A stretch of 64,000 nucleotides of DNA from contig NZ_KK073874.1 of NCBI RefSeq assembly GCF_000585375.1, positions 7,971,913-8,035,912 of the forward strand. Direction: 5' to 3'. This document shows, piece by piece, positions 37,353 to 45,934 of the stretch (its first letter is position 1; each line of letters starts with the position of its first letter). A program made the translations under genes and the position numbers. The notes beneath the pieces are model-generated. The model did no database searches and was not told the DNA's origin. It saw only the letters and a list, made by a program, of their open reading frames with translations. The stretch comes from Cryptosporangium arvum DSM 44712. GTDB lineage: Bacteria; Actinomycetota; Actinomycetes; Mycobacteriales; Cryptosporangiaceae.

Positions 37353-38711
37353 GTGTCGGAATCGATCCCCCAACGACCTCGTCTGACCATTCTCGGCACG
37401 GGCTATCTCGGGGCCACCCATGCCGTCTCGATGGCCGAACTCGGCTACGAAGTACTCGGCGTCGACGTCGATGAGTCGAAGATCACCAAACTCGCGGACG
37501 GGCAGGTTCCGTTCCACGAGCCCGGCCTGGACGAGATGTTGCGCCGCAACCTGGCCACCGGCCGGCTGCGGTTCACCACCTCGTACGCCGAGGCCGCCGA
37601 TTTCGGTGACGTCCACTTCGTCTGCGTCGGCACCCCGCAGAAGGCGGGCAGCATGGCCGCCGACATGCGTTACGTCGAGTCGGCCGTGGTCTCGCTCGCG
37701 CCGCACCTGACCCGCAAGGCGCTCGTCGTCGGCAAGTCGACGGTGCCGGTGGGCACGGCCGAGTGGGTCGAGGAGCTCGTCGAGCAGCACTCGCCCGAGG
37801 GCCTCGGGGTCGAGGTCGCCTGGAACCCCGAGTTCCTCCGCGAGGGCTTCGCCGTCGAGGACACCCTGCGCCCCGACCGCCTCGTGTTCGGCGTGAAGAG
37901 CGAGTGGGCGCAGCAGATGCTCGAGGCCACCTACAAGGGTGTGTACGAGCTCGGCGTCGCCGAGGACCGTGAGGTTCCCACCGTCGTCACCGACTTCCCC
38001 ACCGCGGAGCTGGTGAAGGTCGCGGCGAACTCCTACCTGGCCACGAAGATCTCGTTCATCAACGCGATGGCCGAGGTGTCCGAGGTCGCCGGCGCCGACG
38101 TGACCCAGCTCGCCAAGGCGATCGGCTACGACGTCCGGATCGGCAACAAGTTCCTCCGGGCCGGTGTCGGCTTCGGCGGCGGCTGCCTGCCCAAGGACAT
38201 CCGCGCGTTCCAGGCCCGCGCCGACGAGCTCGGCGTCGGGCACGCGCTGAAGTTCCTCAACGAGGTCGACCAGATCAACAACCGCCGCCGCGAGAAGGCG
38301 GTCTCGCTCACCGCCGAGCTGGTCGGCGGATCCGTGGCCGGGGCTCGGGTCGGCGTGCTCGGGGCCACGTTCAAGCCCAACTCCGACGACGTGCGTGACT
38401 CGCCGGCCGTCGCGGTCACGCGGCTGCTGGCCGAAGCGGGCGCCCAGGTCACCGTCTACGACCCGCAGGGCATCGACAACGCCAGGCGCGCGCTGCCGTC
38501 GGTGGCGTACGCGACCTCGGCGGTGGACGCGATCCGCGACGCCGACGCGGTCGTCGTGCTGACCGAGTGGGAAGAGTTCCGGCACGCCGACCCGGTGGCG
38601 CTGGGCAACCTGGTCGCGCACAAGCGTGTGGTCGACGGCCGTAACTGCCTCGACCCCGCGGTGTGGCGCGCGGCGGGCTGGGAGTACCGCGGGATGGGCC
38701 GCAACGCCTGA
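37353..38711 (+). CDS. ugd: UDP-glucose 6-dehydrogenase
   Basis: A 452-residue NAD-dependent enzyme that oxidises UDP-glucose to UDP-glucuronate for surface glycans. The N-terminal Rossmann motif is LGTGYLGATHAVSMAELGY. The active-site Cys lies in GFGGGCLPKD near residue 277, with the supporting GKSTVPVGTAE and EFLREGFAVED. The C-terminal domain has GATFKPNSDDVRDSP. GTG 37353 has AGGAGG eight bases upstream. A near-perfect palindromic hairpin follows the gene. Confidence 0.95.
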   Translation: MSESIPQRPRLTILGTGYLGATHAVSMAELGYEVLGVDVDESKITKLADGQVPFHEPGLDEMLRRNLATGRLRFTTSYAEAADFGDVHFVCVGTPQKAGSMAADMRYVESAVVSLAPHLTRKALVVGKSTVPVGTAEWVEELVEQHSPEGLGVEVAWNPEFLREGFAVEDTLRPDRLVFGVKSEWAQQMLEATYKGVYELGVAEDREVPTVVTDFPTAELVKVAANSYLATKISFINAMAEVSEVAGADVTQLAKAIGYDVRIGNKFLRAGVGFGGGCLPKDIRAFQARADELGVGHALKFLNEVDQINNRRREKAVSLTAELVGGSVAGARVGVLGATFKPNSDDVRDSPAVAVTRLLAEAGAQVTVYDPQGIDNARRALPSVAYATSAVDAIRDADAVVVLTEWEEFRHADPVALGNLVAHKRVVDGRNCLDPAVWRAAGWEYRGMGRNA

Positions 38712-38722
38712 GCGGGTTTCGC

Positions 38723-38756
38723 CGTCAGGGCCCGGGCAGCTGCCCGGGCCCTGACG
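38723..38756 (+). terminator. Palindromic terminator after ugd
   Basis: A perfect 34-bp palindrome (two 17-bp arms, CGTCAGGGCCCGGGCAG and its complement) begins 11 bases after the ugd stop codon. It separates ugd from the CoA-binding protein gene. Confidence 0.85.
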
Positions 38757-38768
38757 TACGTTTGGGGC

Positions 38769-39167
38769 ATGCACAGCTCGGCTGACGACATCCGCACGTT
38801 GCTCGCCGCGAAGACGTGGGCGTTCGTGGGGCTCACCGACACCCCGCACCGCACCGTGTACCAGATGGCCGCGTTCCTGCAGCGCAACGGTGTGAAGGTC
38901 GTGCCGGTGAACCCCCGGGCCGAGACCGTCCTCGGCGAGGAGGGCCACACGTCGGTTCCGGACGGCGTCGACGTGGTGGCGGTGTACCGGCGCTCGCAGT
39001 TCGTCGGGCCGCACGTCGACGAGGCGATTTCCACCGGCGCCACGGGGGTCTGGACGCCGCTCGACGTCGTGGACGAGGACGCCGCCCAGCGGGCCCTCGG
39101 CGCCGGGCTCACGGTCGTGATGGACCGCTGCCCGAAGATCGAGTGGCCGGCGTACGGCCCTAGCTGA
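38769..39167 (+). CDS. CoA-binding domain protein
   Basis: A 132-residue Rossmann-like protein of the YccU/CoA_binding family: [34 protein letters not shown], then [20 protein letters not shown] and a final DRCPKIEW. Relatives resemble the CoA-binding part of succinyl-CoA synthetase; the cellular role is not settled. Its stop lies eight bases inside the end of the convergent purE gene. Confidence 0.88.
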   Translation: MHSSADDIRTLLAAKTWAFVGLTDTPHRTVYQMAAFLQRNGVKVVPVNPRAETVLGEEGHTSVPDGVDVVAVYRRSQFVGPHVDEAISTGATGVWTPLDVVDEDAAQRALGAGLTVVMDRCPKIEWPAYGPS

Positions 39168-39648
39168 GCTCTTTCTGCAGCGCTTCGTCCTTGGTGGCCA
39201 CCAGGGCGCGCAGATCGTCCTGGAACGTGGCCATCCGGGCGCGGAGCGTCTCGTCGGTGGCGGCCAGGATGCGCACGGCCAGCAGGCCGGCGTTCCGGGC
39301 GCCGCCGATGCTCACGGTGGCCACCGGGACGCCTGCGGGCATCTGCACGATCGAGAGCAGCGAGTCCATGCCGTCGAGGTACTTCAGCGGCACCGGGACG
39401 CCGATCACCGGCAGCGGCGTCATCGACGCGACCATGCCGGGCAGGTGAGCCGCTCCCCCGGCGCCGGCGACGATGACCTTCAGCCCGCGGTCCGCGGCTG
39501 ACTCGGCGTAGTCGAGCATCGCGCGCGGAGTGCGGTGCGCGGACACGACACGCACCTCGTGGTCGACGCCGAACTCGGTCAGGGCTTCGGCGGCGGCCTT
39601 CATCGTCGGCCAGTCGGAGTCGCTGCCCATGATCAAGCCAACGGTCAT
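39160..39648 (-). CDS. purE: N5-carboxyaminoimidazole ribonucleotide mutase
   Basis: A 162-residue class I PurE that converts N5-CAIR to CAIR in purine synthesis. [17 protein letters not shown] and [12 protein letters not shown] form the active site. It overlaps the end of purK by four bases (ATGA) and is translated with it. M. tuberculosis Rv3275c-Rv3276c show the same pair. Confidence 0.96.
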   Translation of the reverse strand: MTVGLIMGSDSDWPTMKAAAEALTEFGVDHEVRVVSAHRTPRAMLDYAESAADRGLKVIVAGAGGAAHLPGMVASMTPLPVIGVPVPLKYLDGMDSLLSIVQMPAGVPVATVSIGGARNAGLLAVRILAATDETLRARMATFQDDLRALVATKDEALQKELS

Positions 39649-40847
39649 TCTTGCTTCCCCTCGCGCAGCCAGTGCACCGCGCGCCGGGCCCGGCGGCGGA
39701 CGTCGTCCAGATCGTCGCCGAGCGCGGTGACGTGCCCGACCTTGCGCCCGGGGCGCAGTTCCTTGCCGTACAGATGCACCTTGACGCCCGGCTCGGCCGC
39801 CATCATGTGGTGGATGCGCTCGTCGAGCGTCATCTCGTGCGGCGGCCGGTGGTGCTCCTCGGAGCGGGGGTACGTGCCGGGGCTCGGGGGCGTCACGTCG
39901 CCGCCCAGCAGGTTGGCCATCACGACGTACGGCGCGGTGAGGCCGGTCGCGCCGAGCGGGTAGTCGAGCACGGCACGCAGGTGCTGCTCGAACTGCGACG
40001 TGCGCGAGCCCTCGATCGTCCAGTGCGCGGAGTTGTGCGGGCGCATCGCGAGTTCGTTGACCAGGATGCCGTCCGCGGTCTCGAACAGCTCCACCGCCAG
40101 CACGCCGACGACGCCGAGCTCCGACGCGAGCCGGATCGCGAGCTCCTGGGCCTCGATCGCCTTCTCCTCGGAGAGGCCCGGTGCCGGCGCGATCACCTCG
40201 ACGTTGATGCCGTCGCGCTGCACGGTCTCGACGACCGGCCACGCGGCGACCTGGCCGAACGGCGAACGGGCGACGACCGCCGCCAGCTCGCGCACCAGCG
40301 GCACGCGCTCCTCGACGATCAGCGGCGTACCGGCGTCGAGCAGTTCCTGCACCTGCGACGGGTCGCTCACCATCCAGACGCCCCGGCCGTCGTACCCGCC
40401 CCGGGCGGCTTTGACCACCACGGTTGCGCCGCCGAACCGGGCCACGTCCTCGACCGAGGTGACCGGGGCCCAGCGCGGCATCGGGGCGCCGAGCGACGCG
40501 AGCTTCGCGCGCATGACCGCTTTGTCCTGCGCGTGGATCAGCGCGTCCGGACCCGGGTACACGGTGACGCCCTCGGCCACCAGCGCACGCAGGTGCTCCG
40601 GCGGCACGTGCTCGTGGTCGAACGTCACCACCTCGGAGCCGGCGGCCAGCTTGCGCAGCGCGGCGAGGTCGGTGTGATCGCCGATCAGGACGTCGGCCGC
40701 GACGAGTGCGGCGCCGTCGTCGGGGCTGACGGCGAGGATGCGCAACGACTGGCCGAGCGCGATCGCGGCCTGGTGGGTCATCCGGGCTAGCTGGCCGGCG
40801 CCCACCATGCCGACCACCGGGAGTCCGGTACGGGGGTGCATGGCCAT
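39645..40847 (-). CDS. purK: 5-(carboxyamino)imidazole ribonucleotide synthase
   Basis: A 400-residue ATP-grasp enzyme that carboxylates AIR to N5-CAIR with bicarbonate. The N-terminal [12 protein letters not shown] motif, the ATP-grasp loop [11 protein letters not shown] and the late [17 protein letters not shown] motif are present. I use ATG 40847; longer in-frame reading would overlap the divergent GtrA gene. It supplies PurE and forms a divergent pair with the GtrA gene at 40927. Confidence 0.95.
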   Translation of the reverse strand: MAMHPRTGLPVVGMVGAGQLARMTHQAAIALGQSLRILAVSPDDGAALVAADVLIGDHTDLAALRKLAAGSEVVTFDHEHVPPEHLRALVAEGVTVYPGPDALIHAQDKAVMRAKLASLGAPMPRWAPVTSVEDVARFGGATVVVKAARGGYDGRGVWMVSDPSQVQELLDAGTPLIVEERVPLVRELAAVVARSPFGQVAAWPVVETVQRDGINVEVIAPAPGLSEEKAIEAQELAIRLASELGVVGVLAVELFETADGILVNELAMRPHNSAHWTIEGSRTSQFEQHLRAVLDYPLGATGLTAPYVVMANLLGGDVTPPSPGTYPRSEEHHRPPHEMTLDERIHHMMAAEPGVKVHLYGKELRPGRKVGHVTALGDDLDDVRRRARRAVHWLREGKQE

Positions 40848-40926
40848 GAGGCTATCTGGCCAGCGACGATCCCCCGGCCCCCGGTCACCCCGACCCCGAC
40901 GTGACCGCGGGTCGTATTCTCGATCG

Positions 40927-41391
40927 GTGAGCTTCGTCCGGCGGCTGCGCGAGCGATGGCACGCCCTGATCAAAGAGCTGACGAAGTTCGGCATCATCGG
41001 CGTCGTCAACACGGTGCTCGACTTCGCGGTCTGGAACGCGCTGCTGTTCATCGGCCCGATCAAGGCCCAGGTGATCTCCACCCTGGTGTCGGCCACGTCG
41101 TCGTACTTCATGAACCGTCACTGGACGTTCCGGCACCGGGCCCGCTCCGGGCTCCGCCGTGAGTACCTGTTGTTCTTCGGGTTCAACGCGATTGGGCTGT
41201 TGATCACAGCGGGCATCCTGGGCGTCGCGTCATACGTGTTCCACATCGACAGCGTCGCCGCGCTGAACGTCGTGAAGTTGTTCGCGATCGGCGTCGCGAC
41301 GATGTTCCGGTTCTGGGCCTACCGACGGTGGGTGTTCCTGCATCCGGAGGACACGCTGTACGAGCCCGAAGAAACACCGGCCGCCCGTTAG
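40927..41391 (+). CDS. GtrA family membrane protein 1
   Basis: A 154-residue protein with four membrane helices and the GtrA core: TKFGIIGVVNTVLDFAVWNA, SYFMNRHWTFRHR and VATMFRFWAYRRWVF. GtrA-like proteins are thought to flip or position polyprenyl-linked sugars. It corresponds in place to M. tuberculosis Rv3277. GTG 40927 lacks a Shine-Dalgarno sequence and may be leaderless. A paralogue follows within about 80 bp. Confidence 0.9.
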   Translation: MSFVRRLRERWHALIKELTKFGIIGVVNTVLDFAVWNALLFIGPIKAQVISTLVSATSSYFMNRHWTFRHRARSGLRREYLLFFGFNAIGLLITAGILGVASYVFHIDSVAALNVVKLFAIGVATMFRFWAYRRWVFLHPEDTLYEPEETPAAR

Positions 41392-41467
41392 TACAACTGG
41401 AGTGACAGTTGTTCATATCTGACCAATGCCGCATGGTTGCGTGCACCGAGTCTCTATCGTGGCCCTC

Positions 41468-41962
41468 GTGACTTTGTTGGCGAAGCTCCGCGCCGGTCGG
41501 GAGAAGCTCATCCGTCAGCTGGCGTCGTTCGGCGTCATCGGCGCGGTGAACTTCGTCGTCGACACCGCGATCTTCAACGCGCTGTTCTCGATCGGGCCGG
41601 TGAAGGCCCAGATCGTGGCCACCACCGTGGCGACGACGCTGGCGTACTTCGCGAACCGCTACTGGACCTTCCGCAAGCACGAGCGGTCCGGGCTGCGCCG
41701 CGAGTACCTGCTGTTCTTCCTGCTCAACGGCGTCGGGCTCGCGATCACCGCGCTCATCATGGGCGTCGCGAAGTACGGGTTCGACCTGCACGACCAGCTC
41801 GCGCTCAACGTCGTGCGGCTGTTCGCGGTCGGCGTCGCGACCGTGTTCCGGTTCTGGTCGTACAAACGGTGGGTGTTCGGCAAGGAACTCGAGCCGGAGA
41901 CCGTCGCGGTGGAGGTGCCCGGGCAGCGCACCGAGCGCGAGCGGGTCCGCGTCGAGAGCTAG
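41468..41962 (+). CDS. GtrA family membrane protein 2
   Basis: A 164-residue paralogue of the preceding gene, with the same GtrA signature: ASFGVIGAVNFVVDTAIFNA, AYFANRYWTFRKH and VATVFRFWSYKRWVF. Four membrane helices end in a charged tail. I favour GTG 41468 because the N-terminus then matches the first copy; ATG 41426 would add 14 residues. Its 3' end overlaps the convergent PH-domain gene by four bases. Tandem duplication is likely. Confidence 0.88.
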   Translation: MTLLAKLRAGREKLIRQLASFGVIGAVNFVVDTAIFNALFSIGPVKAQIVATTVATTLAYFANRYWTFRKHERSGLRREYLLFFLLNGVGLAITALIMGVAKYGFDLHDQLALNVVRLFAVGVATVFRFWSYKRWVFGKELEPETVAVEVPGQRTERERVRVES

Positions 41963-42477
41963 AGCTCCTCGAACTCCTCTTCGAGCTCGTCCTCGCGCTC
42001 GTCGTCGAACTCCTGGATCAGCTCGTAGATCGCCGCCTGCACGCTCTCGACGCGCGGCACGTTCTGCACCACGACGACGCCCCGGTCGGCCGCCAGCTCC
42101 ACGTAGAGAGTGCCGCAGCGCAGGGCCCGCTCGAGCAGCGTGTGCTCGAACGAGACCTCCTCGATCCGGCTGAGCGGGACGTCGCGCCCGTGCCGGGCGA
42201 AGACCCCGGAGCGCAGCAGCAGCCGCCGGTCGGTGACGGTGAGCGTCGTCGTCAGCCAGTGCAGCAGCGGACGCGACACCGCCGCGGCGACGATCACCAG
42301 CGCCGCGGCCGCGATCCCCCACCGGGTGTCGGCCTGCGGAACGACGGCGATCGCCAATCCGGCCAGTGCCACCACGACGACCGTGACGATCGCCGGGCGG
42401 ACGAGCACCCGCACGTGCGGGTGCCGATGGACGACGACTTCTTCGCCGTCCATCAGAAGGCGATACGGAACGGCCAC
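41959..42477 (-). CDS. Bacterial PH-domain membrane protein (Rv3278c-type)
   Basis: A 172-residue protein with two membrane helices (about 28-48 and 52-72) followed by a bacterial PH (bPH2) domain: TLTVTDRRLLLRSGVFAR, VPLSRIEEVSFEHTLLERAL and YVELAADRG. The C-terminus is a highly acidic run (DDEREDELEEEFEEL). Function unknown; bPH2 proteins are usually membrane-associated. The place after purK-GtrA is conserved in actinobacteria. Confidence 0.85.
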   Translation of the reverse strand: MAVPYRLLMDGEEVVVHRHPHVRVLVRPAIVTVVVVALAGLAIAVVPQADTRWGIAAAALVIVAAAVSRPLLHWLTTTLTVTDRRLLLRSGVFARHGRDVPLSRIEEVSFEHTLLERALRCGTLYVELAADRGVVVVQNVPRVESVQAAIYELIQEFDDEREDELEEEFEEL

Positions 42478-42571
42478 CAGCGTCTCCGTACTATTCGGTC
42501 AAAACTGGGCGTCGGTGCTCGACCTCGCGCCCGGCAGGCTAGAGCATGTGGACCGGAAGCGGGGGGAACAC

Positions 42572-43063
42572 ATGCGGCGACACGACACTTGGCGCATTCG
42601 CACGACGGCGGCCGGCCTGATCGCCACCGGCGTTCTCGGCGTCGTCAGCGCGTGCGGAGGCGGTTCCGGGGAACGCTCCGACGATGCGGCGGCCACGCCC
42701 GCGGCGTCGGAATCGAGCAGTTCGACGGCCGCGGCCACCGCGGCGGCGAGCCCGATCGCGAGCGCCGCGCTCGACGCGGCGATCACGCTGACCGCGCCGA
42801 CGCAGGACGCCGCCGTCGGCCGGAGCTTCGTCGTGCGTGGGTCCGGGGTGGCGTTCGAGGGCACGTTGCTCTGGAAGCTCAGCGACGGGGCCGGGGTGGA
42901 AGCCGTGAGCGGGTTCGCGTCGGCCGGCGCCACCGAGAAGCAGCCGTTCCAGTTCACGGTCGAGGCGCCGCAGGCCGGTACCTACACGCTCACCGTGTAC
43001 CGCGAGTCCGCCGACGACGGGAGCCCCACCGACGTGGTCACGCGACGGCTGACCGTGCGCTGA
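42572..43063 (+). CDS. Lipoprotein with Gmad2-like immunoglobulin domain
   Basis: A 163-residue exported protein. A basic start is followed by a hydrophobic stretch and a lipobox VSAC, with Cys28 as the lipidation site. A Ser/Ala linker then leads to a beta-rich domain (LTAPTQDAAVGRSFVVRGSG ... YTLTVYRESADD) resembling Gmad2. ATG 42572 has GGGGGGAA upstream. The gene lies 94 bp from the divergent PH-domain gene and stops 19 bp before the convergent RSH gene. The ligand is unknown. Confidence 0.8.
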   Translation: MRRHDTWRIRTTAAGLIATGVLGVVSACGGGSGERSDDAAATPAASESSSSTAAATAAASPIASAALDAAITLTAPTQDAAVGRSFVVRGSGVAFEGTLLWKLSDGAGVEAVSGFASAGATEKQPFQFTVEAPQAGTYTLTVYRESADDGSPTDVVTRRLTVR

Positions 43064-43082
43064 GCTCTACTCGCGGTGGGCC

Positions 43083-44888
43083 CTACTCCTCGCCCGGGCC
43101 GTCGACGATCAGGATCAGGCGCTTCGCCACGTCGTTCGGGTCCAGGCGGCCGTCCGCGACCGCCGCGCAGAGCGAGTCGTGGTCGGGCAGGTCCAGCACG
43201 CGGGCCAGCATCGACAGCGGGCGGTCGTGGGCCAGTACCCGGCCCTCGGCCGCCAGCGCCGCGGCGATGTCCCGGCGGCCGGTCTCGACCGACACGTCCG
43301 AGACGTCCTCGGCGAACCAGCGGCGGATCTGGATCTGCGCCTGCGGGCTCTTGGTGAACTGCAGCCACTCCTCGCTCGGCCCCGAGTACTCGGACGGCGA
43401 CGTGAGGACTTCCACCACGTCGCCGTCGGAGAGGGGCCGCGCCAGCGGTACGAGCTGGCCGTTGACCTTGGAGCCGATGCACCGGTCGCCGAGGTGCGTG
43501 GACACCGCGTAGGCGAAGTCGACGGGCGTCGCGTTCTCCGGGAGGCTTATCGCGCGGCCGTTCGGCGTGAAGACCAGGACCTCGTGGTCGGAGAGGCCGG
43601 AGCGGAGCGAGTCCATGAACTCGCCCGGCTCGGCGGCGTCCCCCTGCCAGTCGAGCACCCGCTGCAGCCACTCGAGCTCGACGGCGGCGTCCCCGGCCCG
43701 GTCGCGGCCGAAGCGGTGCAGCGCGGCGATGCCGTACTCGGCGACGCGGTTCATGCCCTCGGTGCGGATCAGCACGTCGCAGCGGCCGTCGGGCGCGATG
43801 ACCGTGGTGTGCAGCGACTGGTACATGTTGAACTTCGGGACGCCGATGTGGTCCTTGAAGCGGCCCGGCATCGGGTGCCATCGCCCATGGATCGCGCCGA
43901 GGGCCGCGTAGCACTCGGTGGGGTCGCCGTCGATCACGATGACGAGCCGGTCCGCGCCGATGAAGTCGTCGGGGGCGTTCGGCGTCTTGTTGATCTGCTT
44001 CCAGACCGACTTGAGGTGCCGCTCGCGCCAGGTGACCGTGGCTTTGATCTTGCCGGTCCGCAACTCGGCCATGGCCTCGCGGACCAGGCCGTCGAGGTAG
44101 GCCTTGCGCTCGACCATCCGCGTCTCGACGCGCCGCTCGACCTCGGCGTACGCGTCCGGCTGGAGGATGCGGAAGACCAGGTCCTCGAGCTCACGCTTGA
44201 TCTTGTGGATCCCGAGCCGGCCGGCCAGCGGGATCAGCACCTCGCTCGTGGCCCGCGCGATGCGCTGCTGCGAGGGACCGGACTTGAAACCGAGCGTGCG
44301 CATGTTGTGGACGCGGTCGGCGAGCTTGATGACGAGCACCCGCGGGTCACGCCCGGCCGTGATGATCATCTTGCGGTTGGTCTCGGCCTCGGCCAGCTCC
44401 TTGCCGAAGCGGACCTTGTCGAGCTTGGTCAGCCCGTCGACGAGCAGCGCGACCTCGTCGCCGAAGTCGGCACGCAACTGGTCGAGCGTGTACTGGGTGT
44501 CCTCCACCGTGTCGTGCAGGATCGCGGCGACCAGCGCGGTGGTGTCCATGCCCAGCTCGGCGCAGATCTCGGTGACCGCGAGCGGGTGGGTGATGTACGG
44601 CTCGCCGCTCTTGCGCATCTGACCGCGGTGGGCGCGCTCGGCGATCGTGTAGGCCCGCCGGACGACCTCGACCTCGGCGCGCGGGTGCACCTGCCGGTGC
44701 AGCGTGAGCAGGGTGTGGAGCGGGTCTTCGACGCGATTACGTGCGGTGTTCGCTGAACCGGCACGGAGCAACCCGCGGAGCGTTCTGCGTGCTGCCGGCC
44801 CCCCCGTTACCGCTCCGCCGGAATCCACAGTTTCTGAGGTGCGGTTTCCGAGCGGCTGGGTTCCGAACGGGGTGGCCTCGGCGCTCAT
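43083..44888 (-). CDS. RelA/SpoT homologue with altered synthetase domain, no ACT domain
   Basis: A 601-residue RSH protein. The HD hydrolase domain is intact (HRGQMRKSGEPYITHPLA, HDTVEDT, KLADRVHNMRTL). The synthetase domain keeps GRFKDHIGVPKFNMYQSLHT, but the GRPK..SIY.KM-type motif is replaced by WRERHLKSVWKQI, the DLVGxR metal motif is altered to DFIGADR, and the E-V-Q-I-R-T segment is DVLIRT. A TGS domain follows (VFTPNGRAISLPENATPVDF); the C-terminal ACT domain is absent. I expect ppGpp hydrolysis, with doubtful synthesis. ATG 44888 is chosen; the upstream in-frame extension reads as noncoding. Confidence 0.9.
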   Translation of the reverse strand: MSAEATPFGTQPLGNRTSETVDSGGAVTGGPAARRTLRGLLRAGSANTARNRVEDPLHTLLTLHRQVHPRAEVEVVRRAYTIAERAHRGQMRKSGEPYITHPLAVTEICAELGMDTTALVAAILHDTVEDTQYTLDQLRADFGDEVALLVDGLTKLDKVRFGKELAEAETNRKMIITAGRDPRVLVIKLADRVHNMRTLGFKSGPSQQRIARATSEVLIPLAGRLGIHKIKRELEDLVFRILQPDAYAEVERRVETRMVERKAYLDGLVREAMAELRTGKIKATVTWRERHLKSVWKQINKTPNAPDDFIGADRLVIVIDGDPTECYAALGAIHGRWHPMPGRFKDHIGVPKFNMYQSLHTTVIAPDGRCDVLIRTEGMNRVAEYGIAALHRFGRDRAGDAAVELEWLQRVLDWQGDAAEPGEFMDSLRSGLSDHEVLVFTPNGRAISLPENATPVDFAYAVSTHLGDRCIGSKVNGQLVPLARPLSDGDVVEVLTSPSEYSGPSEEWLQFTKSPQAQIQIRRWFAEDVSDVSVETGRRDIAAALAAEGRVLAHDRPLSMLARVLDLPDHDSLCAAVADGRLDPNDVAKRLILIVDGPGEE

Positions 44889-45192
44889 GCCTCGGCCCGT
44901 CCAGGGAAGACATGACCCGGACACAGGTCGGACATTCGTTGGAGCGCACGCGTCGACATAGCGGGCACCCACCCCCAGTCGGTCGCCGAGACAGGAAGTC
45001 GAGTTGTACCGATGGTATGCGCCCAAACGGCACCTTGGCGCCCCTGACCGGGCGTCCGATCCGATGCGCTAGCTCACCATTGGCCGTTCGACGGAGCTCT
45101 GCTAACTGAAAGGTCTCGGCGGGGGTTGCATCGAGATGTTCTTCCGATATATCGTTAGTGCATCGGTAAGAACACGCACTCAGGAGGCACTC
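44889..45192. promoter_or_regulatory. Divergent control region, RSH / padR
   Basis: About 300 bp with no gene. It holds the perfect 10-bp palindrome CGATATATCG at 45145-45154, about 40 bp before the padR start, and a strong AGGAGG at 45182-45187. The palindrome is the best candidate for a PadR operator. Confidence 0.6.
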
Positions 45193-45786
45193 ATGTACCG
45201 CACCCCTCATGAACACCACGAACACCGCGGCCGAGGCCGTGGCCGGCAGGGCTTCTTCCCCGGCTTCGGCGGTCAGCCGCCGTTTCCCCCTGGCCCGCCC
45301 GGCTTCGGCCCGTTCGGCGGCCCGCACGGCCGCGGCGGGCGCCGCACCCGGCGGGGCAATGTCCGCGCCGCCGTTCTCGCGCTGCTCCGTGAGCGCCCGA
45401 TGCACGGCTACGAGATGATCGGCGAGATCGCCGAGCGCAGTAACGGCGTCTGGCGGCCGAGCCCCGGCTCGCTCTACCCGGCACTCCAGCTCATGGAGGA
45501 CGAGGGTCTCGTCACGATCGAGGAGGCCAACGGCAAGAAGCTGGTCTCGCTCACCGAGCGCGGCCGGGCCGAAGCCGAAGCGCTCGCCGAGGGTCCCGCG
45601 CCCTGGACGCAGGCGTCGGAAGGCGTCGACCAGAGCGTGCAGGATCTGCACGCCGCGATCGGCCCGGTCCTGCAGGCCGCTGGTCAGGTGGCCCAGGTGG
45701 GCACCGAGGAGCAGCGCGCCAAGGCGATCGAAATCCTCACCGAAGCCCGCCGCAAGCTGTACGGCCTGCTAGCCGAAGGTGAGTAA
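45193..45786 (+). CDS. PadR family transcriptional regulator
   Basis: A 197-residue regulator. The N-terminal 55 residues are His-, Gly-, Pro- and Arg-rich (HEHHEH, FPPGPPGFGPFGGPHGRGG). A PadR winged helix follows (VLALLRERPMHGYEMIGEI, SPGSLYPALQLMEDEGLV), then a C-terminal helix for dimerisation. PadR proteins usually repress themselves and an adjacent transporter or stress gene. ATG 45193 has AGGAGG five bases upstream. A CGATATATCG palindrome lies upstream, and a very long inverted repeat follows the gene. Confidence 0.88.
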   Translation: MYRTPHEHHEHRGRGRGRQGFFPGFGGQPPFPPGPPGFGPFGGPHGRGGRRTRRGNVRAAVLALLRERPMHGYEMIGEIAERSNGVWRPSPGSLYPALQLMEDEGLVTIEEANGKKLVSLTERGRAEAEALAEGPAPWTQASEGVDQSVQDLHAAIGPVLQAAGQVAQVGTEEQRAKAIEILTEARRKLYGLLAEGE

Positions 45787-45829
45787 CCAAAAGCGGGCTC
45801 GCGGCCCTGCTGTTTGGTTTGAACCTGGA

Positions 45830-45927
45830 GCCCGCTGAGGGCGACGCTGCCGATCGGGCGGCAGGACGCCGCGTATAAGTGATACTCAAGTCCTGCCGCC
45901 CGCTCGGCAGCGTCGTTCTCAGCGGGC
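45830..45927. terminator. Long inverted repeat between padR and the response regulator
   Basis: Two 38-nt arms (45830-45867 and 45890-45927) surround a 22-nt loop. Only three positions are not Watson-Crick, and two of these would be G-U pairs in the plus-strand RNA. A second 9-bp pairing (45792-45800 with 45828-45836) competes with the outer end. It lies between convergent genes, so it is at least a strong terminator. Confidence 0.75.
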
Positions 45928-45934
45928 CGCCCCC

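Noticed and set aside
45787-45836. A tRNA-like fragment (GGTTTGAACC loop between complementary ends)
   Set aside because: Too short, about 45 nt, with no D or anticodon arm. It is better explained as a hairpin competing with the long inverted repeat.
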